Part shown: piece after piece, positions 36,497 to 44,800 of the stretch
Position numbering within the stretch: position 1 is the stretch's first letter
Layout: the number at the start of each line of letters is the position of its first letter
DNA from: Bacillota bacterium
GTDB taxonomy: Bacteria; Bacillota; Clostridia; Lachnospirales; Lachnospiraceae
Direction: 5' to 3'
DNA: 64,000 nt
Assembly: GCA_023439505.1 (NCBI GenBank)
Contig: JAEXNR010000013.1
Span: forward strand, 62,001 to 126,000
Notes under the pieces: model-generated
Database searches by the model: none
Told to the model about the DNA's origin: nothing
Seen by the model: only the letters and a program-made list of their open reading frames with translations
Position numbers and translations under genes: made by a program

Positions 36497-37411
36497 TTAT
36501 CCCTCCTGCTTTTCTTTTGTCATCTTTGAGTAAAATACACTTAAGAGGATAAGTACGAGACTCATCATTACGGATAACGCCGCTGCTTTGGAAAAATCAT
36601 ATCTTCCGAAAGCATAGTTATAAACCAACAGCATGACAGAGATACTTGCATTATTCGGCCCTCCGTTTGTCAATATCATCGGTTCATACATAATCTGGAA
36701 GACTGCGATAATCTGAAGAAGTAGCATCGATTTGGCAATACTCTTTAGGGAAGGTACAATGATGTGCGTAATTCTTCTAACGATTCCTGCTCCGTCAATC
36801 GTTGCCGCTTCGTATAATTCGGGATTAATGCCGCTGATTGCCGCCATATAAATTAATGCGGTACCGCCAAAGCCTCTCCAGGTACACAGAATACAAATAA
36901 TCGGTATTGTCCACATACCATGCGAAAGCCAGGCCTGTGGCGCCAGTCCGATTTTACCGATTAATATATTTATTACTCCATTGTTGCCACCTGCAAAAAA
37001 GAATGATCCAATTAAAGTAACTGCCAATCCCGGAATCATTGACGGGAAATAAGCGGCTGCTTTAAAGAACCCTTTCAATCTTGTTGTCTCACAAATTAAA
37101 ATCGCTACCATAATTGGAACTAAAAACCCTATGATCAGGGACCATGCAATATATAGAAATGTATTTTTAAATGCAGCTGTAAAATCGGGATGATTTACTA
37201 CTGCTATATAATTCTCCAATCCAACAAATTCCTGTATTTTTAAGCCTTTGAGCGAGTATACGGATAATCGTATATTTTCAATTAAAGGTGCCCATACAAA
37301 AAAAGCAAAAAGGATGATTCCCGGAAGCATAATCAGCCAGCTCATTAAATCACGTTTTTTGAAAGTAAAATTATTTTTCGATATCATTTTACTGTTTCTC
37401 TTCTTATCCAA
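36497..37411 (-). CDS. Sugar ABC transporter permease, MalF type
   Basis: About 304 aa with six hydrophobic segments and the EAA loop GINPELYEAATIDGAGIVRR. Start at TTG 37411 was chosen since AAAGGCGG is 7 nt upstream; an ATG at 37438 and the longest frame from 37477 have no RBS, and the latter would run through the intercistronic hairpin. Located between the binding protein and the MalG-type permease. Confidence 0.9.
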   Translation of the reverse strand: MDKKRNSKMISKNNFTFKKRDLMSWLIMLPGIILFAFFVWAPLIENIRLSVYSLKGLKIQEFVGLENYIAVVNHPDFTAAFKNTFLYIAWSLIIGFLVPIMVAILICETTRLKGFFKAAAYFPSMIPGLAVTLIGSFFFAGGNNGVINILIGKIGLAPQAWLSHGMWTIPIICILCTWRGFGGTALIYMAAISGINPELYEAATIDGAGIVRRITHIIVPSLKSIAKSMLLLQIIAVFQIMYEPMILTNGGPNNASISVMLLVYNYAFGRYDFSKAAALSVMMSLVLILLSVFYSKMTKEKQEG

Positions 37412-37443
37412 GTTATAGCCGCCTTTCTTATCATTCATTTTAG

Positions 37444-37480
37444 AAAGTGGAAGAAGGCTATCATTAGCCCCTTCCACTTT
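37444..37480 (-). other. Intercistronic hairpin between binding protein and permease genes
   Basis: AAAGTGGAAG (37444-37453) pairs with CTTCCACTTT (37471-37480), with partial continuation (GGCT/AGCC). It lies between the binding-protein stop and the permease start and has only a weak U-tract. Likely a 3' stabiliser or partial terminator that keeps binding-protein mRNA in excess. Confidence 0.6.
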
Positions 37481-37505
37481 AAATTCTAAGGACTATAAAT
37501 CTGTT

Positions 37506-38975
37506 TTATTTTAAACCATCAAGAATCTTCTGATAATTTTCATCCGCTGTTTTCATAAGAGAGGCTGTATCAGCGTTTTTATCGGTAAGAACTGCCTGAA
37601 GCACTTTTGTTAATTCAGCATACATATCTTGTACAGAGCCCTTATCTTCCGTATGCAAATTACCTTCTTTCGTCACTATATCATAATAATTTGAGTACAT
37701 TTTTGGATTAACGCCATCATTGTATTTCTCGATGATTGCATTCTGTCCGTTAATCAAATCATCATTTGTCCAGATCGGGAAGGGTCTGACAACAGGACGC
37801 CCGGTTTCCTTATATGCTTTAATTTCATTCTCAAAGCCTGATAAACTTTCTGTAGAAGGTCCATAGCCATAGATTTCAGTAAAATCCAAAGCTGCTTTTA
37901 TCTGTTCTTTGGTGGCATCAGGAGAAAACATATAACTGCTGCCTCCGGCCAATGAATATTGAACTCCATTTGGACCTGCCGGGAAGGCGCAGATTGCAAG
38001 ATGACCCAATTCCAAACCATTGGTAATGGGAAGTCCCAACGCATCATTTGCTCCGATATACATCGCGGCGGTACCAGCTCCAAGCGCGGTAAATCCTGAG
38101 CCCCAATTTTCAGTCGTAGGATCTGCTGTAAGTACGTCATACTTCCATTTTAAAGATTTTACAAATTCCATTGCTTCAATTGCTTCCGGTGAATCCAAAT
38201 TAGCTGTATAAGTTCCATCCTCATTTTCTACTGTTAATACTGCTCCGAAATTCCATGCGATATTAGAGAAATGCCATCCGCCGGCACCGTCCTGTGCAAG
38301 AAGTACAAGACCTGCTTCACCGGTGGCATCTTTAATCTTCTTCGCGTCCTCAGCAACTTCCTGCCAGGTCTTAGGGTAAATCGGAACACCCTCTGCATCA
38401 ACCAGACCGGCTGCCTTGAACAAATCTACGTTAATCATAAGTCCAAGTCCGTATGCTGCAACCGGAACACCATAAACCTTTCCATCTTTGTCTGAATGAA
38501 TTGACAGCAGAGATTTATTCATTGGATCAATCCAGTTGCGTGTCTGTAATTCTTCGGTAATATCTGCTGCATACCCCTGACTGATTAATTTCTGCGGTTC
38601 AGTAAACCATGTACCGTATAAGGTAGGAAGATTCCCTGCTTCAGCAAGCGCCACAAAGGTATCCGGTGCATAATCATAACGCGCTTCTACAAGCGTTACA
38701 TTCGGATACTTTTCTTTCATAGTCGCAACCGCATTATCCCATCTCTGGATATCTGCTTCCGTAGCTGTATCCGAAGGTGAAACTCCAATTGTAATCGTTA
38801 CAGGCTGGTCTTGTGCGGGGGTCTCGGCAGCATCCTTATTTCCTGTATTACCAGCTTCATTCGCAGGTTCCTTGGTAACTTCATTCGTGGTATCAGAGCT
38901 CTTTGTTTTTGAGCAACCACTCAACAGACTCATCGCCATAACCAGACACAAGACAACAACTAAAACTTTTTTCAT
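37506..38975 (-). CDS. Sugar ABC transporter substrate-binding lipoprotein
   Basis: A 489-aa extracytoplasmic family 1 solute-binding protein. Lipobox LLSGC at about residues 17-21 after a hydrophobic signal, then a Thr/Ala-rich tether and the binding domain (NLPTLYGTWFTEPQKLISQGYAADI; GVPVAAYGLGLMINVDLFKAAGL). AAGGAG precedes the ATG. First gene of an operon continuing with two permeases, GH38, esterase, GH31 and the giant glycosidase. Its upstream region holds palindromic operator-like sites shared with the divergent GntR-LacI type regulator. Confidence 0.95.
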   Translation of the reverse strand: MKKVLVVVLCLVMAMSLLSGCSKTKSSDTTNEVTKEPANEAGNTGNKDAAETPAQDQPVTITIGVSPSDTATEADIQRWDNAVATMKEKYPNVTLVEARYDYAPDTFVALAEAGNLPTLYGTWFTEPQKLISQGYAADITEELQTRNWIDPMNKSLLSIHSDKDGKVYGVPVAAYGLGLMINVDLFKAAGLVDAEGVPIYPKTWQEVAEDAKKIKDATGEAGLVLLAQDGAGGWHFSNIAWNFGAVLTVENEDGTYTANLDSPEAIEAMEFVKSLKWKYDVLTADPTTENWGSGFTALGAGTAAMYIGANDALGLPITNGLELGHLAICAFPAGPNGVQYSLAGGSSYMFSPDATKEQIKAALDFTEIYGYGPSTESLSGFENEIKAYKETGRPVVRPFPIWTNDDLINGQNAIIEKYNDGVNPKMYSNYYDIVTKEGNLHTEDKGSVQDMYAELTKVLQAVLTDKNADTASLMKTADENYQKILDGLK

Positions 38976-39118
38976 ACTCTCATTCTCCTTAATGATTTTT
39001 TATAGATTAAAATTTTACAAAGACTTCATAATTTACAAAACTCAGCAAATTATTATTTGTAAAATAATCTACCACATATGTAACATTGTTTTCCTCTTAA
39101 CTATAAATCATGAATATC

Positions 39119-39255
39119 ATTTGTCATAACATACATTATCATATTTGGTTTGTCATGTCAATATATTAACGGTAAATGCTTATTATTTATTATATTAATT
39201 GTGCATTTATGCTATTTACATATTATAATGTATTTTTTGTTTGTCATGACAAACA
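39119..39255. promoter_or_regulatory. Operator cluster between the binding-protein gene and its divergent regulator
   Basis: An 18-bp perfect palindrome TGTTTGTCATGACAAACA at 39238-39255, with two related partial sites TTTGTCATGTCAA (39148-39160) and TTTGTCATAACA (39119-39130). The spacer is otherwise very AT-rich. The TTTGTnA/TnACAAA symmetry is like operators of GntR-LacI chimeric AraR-type repressors, so the adjacent regulator is the probable ligand-responsive binder; this is inference. Confidence 0.7.
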
Positions 39256-39399
39256 TTATTTATATCCAAATGTTTGTAAACCATGAAATCATTTGACATA
39301 TTTTTATAACAATTATATAATTGTCTTAATTAATCACTATTTCATGTGTTTTGATATATACAAACTCAAGGTATAGATTTTGTTATACCAGCGGTTCAC

Positions 39400-39459
39400 G
39401 CGTGCTACTTGATCGCACGCATAAGTTCAACGTGTGAATTAGTTTTTCATAATTCACAC
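39400..39459 (+). other. Two inverted repeats upstream of the GntR-LacI type regulator
   Basis: GCGTGC/GCACGC (39400-39405, 39415-39420) and GTGTGAATTA/TAATTCACAC (39432-39441, 39450-39459), both perfect, lie 48-107 nt before the regulator start. They could be leader hairpins or additional operators. Confidence 0.5.
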
Positions 39460-39506
39460 TAAACATTCAATAGGTTAAAAGTTTATTAACGGGGAGCGTA
39501 ATTAAT

Positions 39507-40661
39507 ATGGAATCTGTTTACTCAAAAAAATATGAGATTATCGTTGATGATATTGTAAGTCAGATAAAAAGAAATGACTTTTCCTACACAACACCCATCT
39601 GTACGGAAAAGCAGTTGTCTCTTACCTATAACGTCAGTCGAATCACTGCCAGACGAGCGATTGCAGAGCTCGAACAATATGGAATATTATATAGGAAAAG
39701 GGGCGCAGGAAGTTTTGTATGCCAGGATGCACTGACCAATTGTGCTTCACTGACAAACAAAGACAATTCTTCTCTTCCTTCTTCTGATGCCAAAAACTTT
39801 GCTTTTCTCATTCCCTATGACGATATAGCAAAAAGCGGATTACTTGAAACGGTAGAAGTCGTTAATGATTCCCTGATTTCCACAAGTTATTGCATGTCAA
39901 TTTATATTTCTGCTAGAAACGTTTCCAATGAAAAAAGTATATTGGTTCGTCTTTTAAAACAAAACATTTCCGGGCTGATCTATTACCCGCTTCAAAATAA
40001 TTATAATTTAGATTTATTAAACACTTTGGTATTAAACGGAAAGCCTGTAATTATTATTGATAAAAGCAGTGACTGTCCTTATGTTCACAACATTGTTTCA
40101 GATAATTTTGATGGGGGCAAACAACTTGCTAATCATCTGATTTCCTTAGGACATCGTAATATCGCTTTCCTGTCCTATGCTTCCATTGATAAAACCACAT
40201 CGGTACGTGACCGTTTTGGGGGCCTGCTAAGCAGATTAAGGGAAGCCGGTATATCACTCAATCCTGATTTTGTTATAAATCAAATCGCCAGCATCATCGG
40301 AGATACGCTTGACACATCCGATAATCCGCAGCTGATCTCAGTGATACAAAAGCTCTATAAAGGCGGTGTCACCGCTATTGTTGCCGAAAACGACCGATTT
40401 GCTTACTATATTTATGCGACCTGCAGGGATATGGGGTTACGCGTACCGGAGGATATCAGTATTTGCGGTTTCGATAATACAGACTGGTCAACAAAGGGCG
40501 ATGTAGGCATCACAACGATTCGTCAGGATTTTAAAGAATTTGGAAGGAAGATATATGACATATTATCAGAATCCATCACAACTCCGAATATCCCTATTCA
40601 GAAGTTTGTCATTCCGGTAAACATAATTGAAAGAGAGTCCTGTGCAGCGCCAAGGCAATAA
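39507..40661 (+). CDS. GntR-LacI chimeric transcriptional regulator (AraR-like)
   Basis: A 384-aa regulator with an N-terminal GntR winged helix (about 1-75; TEKQLSLTYNVSRITARRAIAELEQYGILYRKRGAGSFV) and a C-terminal LacI/PurR-type periplasmic-binding-like sensor (about 90-380; SDNFDGGKQLANHL, GHRNIAFLS, ICGFDNTDW). GGGGAG is 10 nt upstream of the ATG. It is divergent from the sugar ABC operon at 38975 and shares the intervening operators, so it probably represses that operon until a sugar binds. Confidence 0.93.
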   Translation: MESVYSKKYEIIVDDIVSQIKRNDFSYTTPICTEKQLSLTYNVSRITARRAIAELEQYGILYRKRGAGSFVCQDALTNCASLTNKDNSSLPSSDAKNFAFLIPYDDIAKSGLLETVEVVNDSLISTSYCMSIYISARNVSNEKSILVRLLKQNISGLIYYPLQNNYNLDLLNTLVLNGKPVIIIDKSSDCPYVHNIVSDNFDGGKQLANHLISLGHRNIAFLSYASIDKTTSVRDRFGGLLSRLREAGISLNPDFVINQIASIIGDTLDTSDNPQLISVIQKLYKGGVTAIVAENDRFAYYIYATCRDMGLRVPEDISICGFDNTDWSTKGDVGITTIRQDFKEFGRKIYDILSESITTPNIPIQKFVIPVNIIERESCAAPRQ

Positions 40662-40677
40662 TTCAATGAAAGAAAAA

Positions 40678-40728
40678 AATTCCAGAATAAGAGCAGATCA
40701 GCTTCTTATTCTGGAATTATTTATTTTA
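40678..40728. terminator. Bidirectional terminator after the GntR-LacI type regulator
   Basis: AATTCCAGAATAAGA (40678-40692) pairs perfectly with TCTTATTCTGGAATT (40704-40718), 11-nt loop. ATTTATTTTA follows on the plus side and an A-run (40672-40678) gives a T-tract on the minus side. Confidence 0.88.
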
Positions 40729-40779
40729 TAGCTGTGTATTTAACCAATCATACTTGTTCCTTTTCCAAACTCAGTAAGA

Positions 40780-40974
40780 TCATGGCGCAAACACCTTCAA
40801 CACTCGCTTGCGGCGTTTGGGATCCAGGCTGATCTCCAGGTGCGACAGCAGTGTGGTCAGAAAATACCGTGCCGACTGAGGAAATGTAATTTTCCAGAAA
40901 GTCTTGGCCTTTGTAAACCCCAGCGCGGTTATGCTGTTTATGAATTTAAGATCGTATCCCAATCTATCTCGCAC
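40780..40974 (-). pseudogene. Remnant of an amino-acid-type ABC permease
   Basis: An open frame of 64 codons between the regulator terminator and the second pgmB. Residues about 12-43 (SITALGFTKAKTFWKITFPQ and following SARYFLTTLLSH) look like the EAA loop of a polar amino acid ABC permease, but the remaining membrane segments are missing, the tail is unrelated and basic, and there is no usable start (the first codons overlap pgmB). Most likely a degraded gene fragment. The similarity is judged by eye. Confidence 0.4.
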
Positions 40975-41588
40975 TGAAGATCTCTCTCCTGATAATCTGC
41001 ACCCAAATGCTCATATTCCGGCCCCACCCCAAGAGAACGCATATTTGCAGCTTTTGCTGCAATGATTCCGGCTTTCGAGTCTTCTACGACAAGACATTGA
41101 TCCGGTGGCAGACCTAACTTTTTTGCTGCAACCAGGAAAACCTCAGGATCCGGCTTTGATTTCGTGATATCCAGTCCACAACTGATTTGATCAATATATG
41201 GCCGCAATCCAGTTTTTTCTAAGATAAGAGGCGTATTTTTACTAACGGAGCCTATCCCTATCAGCAAACCTTTATCACGAAGCATCGTTAAGGTATCTTT
41301 TACTCCCGGAAGTACCGCCTCATCGGTTAGTCCCTGTAAGAGCTCTATGTAAAAATTATTCTTTCGATCGGCTAAAACCAGCTTTTCTTTATCAGAGTAT
41401 CGTTTCTTATCCTTCTCTAATACGATCTCTAACGAATCCATTCTGCTTACGCCTTTTTGCCTTGCATTATCTTCTTTCGTAAATCCCATGATGCCAAGAT
41501 CCAAAGCCAGCTTTTTCCATGCCTGATAATGAAGCTCGTCCGTCGAGACTAATACGCCATCCAAGTCAAAAACAATTCCTTTTATCAT
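40938..41588 (-). CDS. pgmB: Beta-phosphoglucomutase (HAD superfamily), second copy
   Basis: A 216-aa HAD mutase like the one at 22994: FDLDGVLVSTDE, RQKGVSRMDSL cap motif, IGSVS and VEDSKAGIIAA. Expected to convert beta-glucose 1-phosphate from the GH65 enzyme at 47220 into glucose 6-phosphate. It follows the 1794-aa secreted protein in the same direction after a spacer with two strong hairpins. No obvious own promoter was resolved in 41589-41818. Confidence 0.92.
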   Translation of the reverse strand: MIKGIVFDLDGVLVSTDELHYQAWKKLALDLGIMGFTKEDNARQKGVSRMDSLEIVLEKDKKRYSDKEKLVLADRKNNFYIELLQGLTDEAVLPGVKDTLTMLRDKGLLIGIGSVSKNTPLILEKTGLRPYIDQISCGLDITKSKPDPEVFLVAAKKLGLPPDQCLVVEDSKAGIIAAKAANMRSLGVGPEYEHLGADYQERDLQCEIDWDTILNS

Positions 41589-41686
41589 GTTTATTCACCA
41601 TTCCTATCCTACAAGCTTCCGTTGCAAACTCTTATCCGTTCTAAGTAATCTGCATGTTTATAACAAAACATTTACTATCATAAGAT

Positions 41687-41746
41687 TGCGCCCATGCTGG
41701 GCGCACCTACAACAAGAAGGAGGCTATCCTATGCCTCCCGCTTGTT
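41687..41746 (-). other. Two consecutive strong hairpins between the giant GH43 gene and pgmB
   Basis: TGCGCCC/GGGCGCA with a 5-nt loop (41687-41705) and AACAAG-GGAGGC/GCCTCC-CTTGTT (41711-41746). Neither is followed by a U-tract in either direction. They may protect the long upstream mRNA or act as processing sites. Confidence 0.6.
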
Positions 41747-41818
41747 AAGCCACTAGTATCGTAATATAATATCCCGAAAACAACACGTTATATTACTATT
41801 TCCTTTACAGTTCCTTTA

Positions 41819-44800
41819 CTATTTTACTACAACTTTGATTTTTTCCACGGTATCTCCTGCTGTCATAACAATGTAATCTGTTCCCTTTGACTTAGCTGTA
41901 GCAACACCTGTTTCCTTATCAATCACTACAACTGATTTCTTTGTTGTAGTCCAAATGACAGGATAAGATCCGGATGCCTTAGCATAAAATGTGAACTTAC
42001 TTCCCAATTTCATGGAATTGGTTTTCCTTGTTACCGTAGCAGCTTTTCCCTTTACCATAATTTCAGTTTTTACTTTTTTCACCTTGCCGCTATATAGCCG
42101 CAGAGTCGTTGTAATAACTGACTTTCCTGCACCAACTGCTGTTATTTTACCGTTTTTATCAACAGTCGCTGCTTTCTTGTTGGATGAGGAATAGGAAACA
42201 GATACTGCACCTATAGCACTTTGTGAGGTTTTATCTTTCAAGTCATTCACCATTTGTAACGTTGAAGGCAATTCAATATGAATTATGGTGGATGTATTCT
42301 TACCAAGGGTTAAACTCTCCTGTGGAGCAGTTACCTTAATTTGATCTATAAGGCTGATGTACCTATCCTTAGGTGCTTCTTTGGTAAGTGCCACATAATC
42401 GGAACAATGCACAATATTAACCGTAATGTAACCTTGGGCATCTACAAAATAATTGGAACTGTAAGGTAATGTTTCCAGCTTACCTGAGGTCTTGTTAACA
42501 TGGTATAAATAAATCTTATTTCCCGCCTTTACACCATCCATGCCGCCAACATAAGCTCTCACACTTGCCTGTGCAGGAAGCACACCGCTATATGCAAAGT
42601 TCATTACAATACCATTACCATCAGTTACATTTTTAAGTGCTGCATTCTCATTTATTGCACTAATATCCAGTCTTAAGTCAACATCTTTCATCTTATTCTG
42701 AGACTGTTTGAGTTGATCTTTATCAAAGCTCCAAGTATAAACCACCTTATCATTCTCATCTTTCACAGTAACAGATAACGTCTTTCCAGCTTTCGCAGCC
42801 TCAGCAAAAATCTCCGCTTCCAACATTATACTTGTATCTAATTTACTACTCGGAAGATTTACTGCCACGTTTACTGCAGAATCTTTTGATTCAGTAATCT
42901 TTTTCACGATACGATCAGTTGGTAAGGTGTAGGAACCGTCTTTTAAGTCAGTATCCACTAATACAATATCCTCAATGCTTCCACCTGTACTTCCTCCCGG
43001 TGTGCTTGTCGGTACCGGTGTTGCTGTCGGTTCCGGTGTTGCTGTCGGTTCCGGTGTTACTGTTGGTTCCGGTGTTACCTCACCTGGCTTGATTCCGGTA
43101 GCATCGAAGCCATCTGCAATCTTCCAAAGCTGCCGTTCTGCCCCTTCTTCGTATGCTGCAAGACGAATCATCGCACCATTGCCAGTCAAACCACCCTCTA
43201 CTTCCAGAACCATATCATATTGTCTATTGGTAAGCTTATAGAAATCTCCTGCCTGCTCAATCTTCCATTGCTGGGAAAGAGAATCCGGATTGTTTGTCTG
43301 CTGGCAGGTATAGAAGGTCGTAGTATCAGCCACATCCAGCATATGTCCGCTAAAGGAACTCATAAGCTTCCAGTATCCATTCCCCTGATCTAACAGCTCC
43401 CATAACTGATTGATATTACCTAAATAACTCCACTGATTTACAAGCGCACCTGCATTTCTGGAATAACCTTGCACATCTGCTGCCTTGCCACTTGTCTTTG
43501 ACTTCATTACGTATACGGTACCGGATACCAGACCTGGACTCTTCATAGATGACTTAGCACTGCTATACTTGTCAATTGTCAGACTGTCAATATTTAAACA
43601 TCCGGAGTCATCCATGTCACGCACAATCTTAATCGTATTGTTTCCTGCATTCAATGGTACATAAAAAGTCGATTCTGCCCATTCATCCCAGTCTTTGGTT
43701 GGAGGGAATGCAATCTGATAGATTTTGTTTCCATTTACATACAAGCTCATGGTCATGTCATTTTCTTGAACACCTGAATATCTTACAGTGGCTGTATGCG
43801 TACCTGTGTATGGTACATTAACCGTAAATTCGATTCCCTCACTAACATTTTCAAAGCCACCTACATATCCGGTTCCTTCATACCAAAGATGATCATCATG
43901 TTTATCTACTTTAATGGCAGTGTTTTCTGCCTGATTTGCTTCATATGTGGTAACTTGCACAAAGGTGTTGTCCAGGCTGATATCTTCCTGACCTTCTTCT
44001 CCGGCCAGTATGATGATATTATTGCCTTCGTTCAATTCCCTTCTTTGCAGATGGATGTTGTCTAGGTTAATATCTCCCTGACCGTCCTCTTCTCTAACCA
44101 GTTTGATGATATTGTTGCCTTCGTTCAGATCCATAGCAACAACCTTCTTCCCCCAGCTATCCCAAGAGCCCGTGTCTGTAAAGGTAAGTTCTTCTTTGAA
44201 CACACCATTGAGGTACAGATTCATATTTCTTGTTTGGCCGGCAAACCCAAGCGCGTACTTCATAGCAACATCATAGGTATCGGTTGTTACCACGTCTACA
44301 CTAAATTCTATTGCTCCATCCTGCCACAGTCCAGCTACAAATCCAGTACCCGTATATCCAGGATGGTCTATTGCAACACTTGCACCACCGGACAGTTTTG
44401 CCTTTTCTGCTTCATATGTAGTAACTTGTAAATGGATGTTGTCCAGGTTAATATCTCCCTGACCAACTCCTTCTCTGGCCAGTTTGATGATATTGTTGCC
44501 TTCGGCCAGTTCCAATGCAACAATCTTCTTACCCCAGCTATCCCAAGAGCCAGAGTCTGTAAAGGTAAGTGTTTCTTTGAACGCACCATTGAGGTACAGA
44601 TTCATATTTCTTGTTTCGCCGACAAACCCAAGCGCGTACTTCATAGCTACATCATAGGTATCAGCCGTTTCCACATCTACACTAAATTCTACTGCTCCAT
44701 CCTGCCACAAACCACCTACAAAACCGGTACCCGTATATCCGGTATGGTCATTGGCAACAATTGCACTACCGGTCAGGACTGCCGCTTCCGCCTCGTAGGT

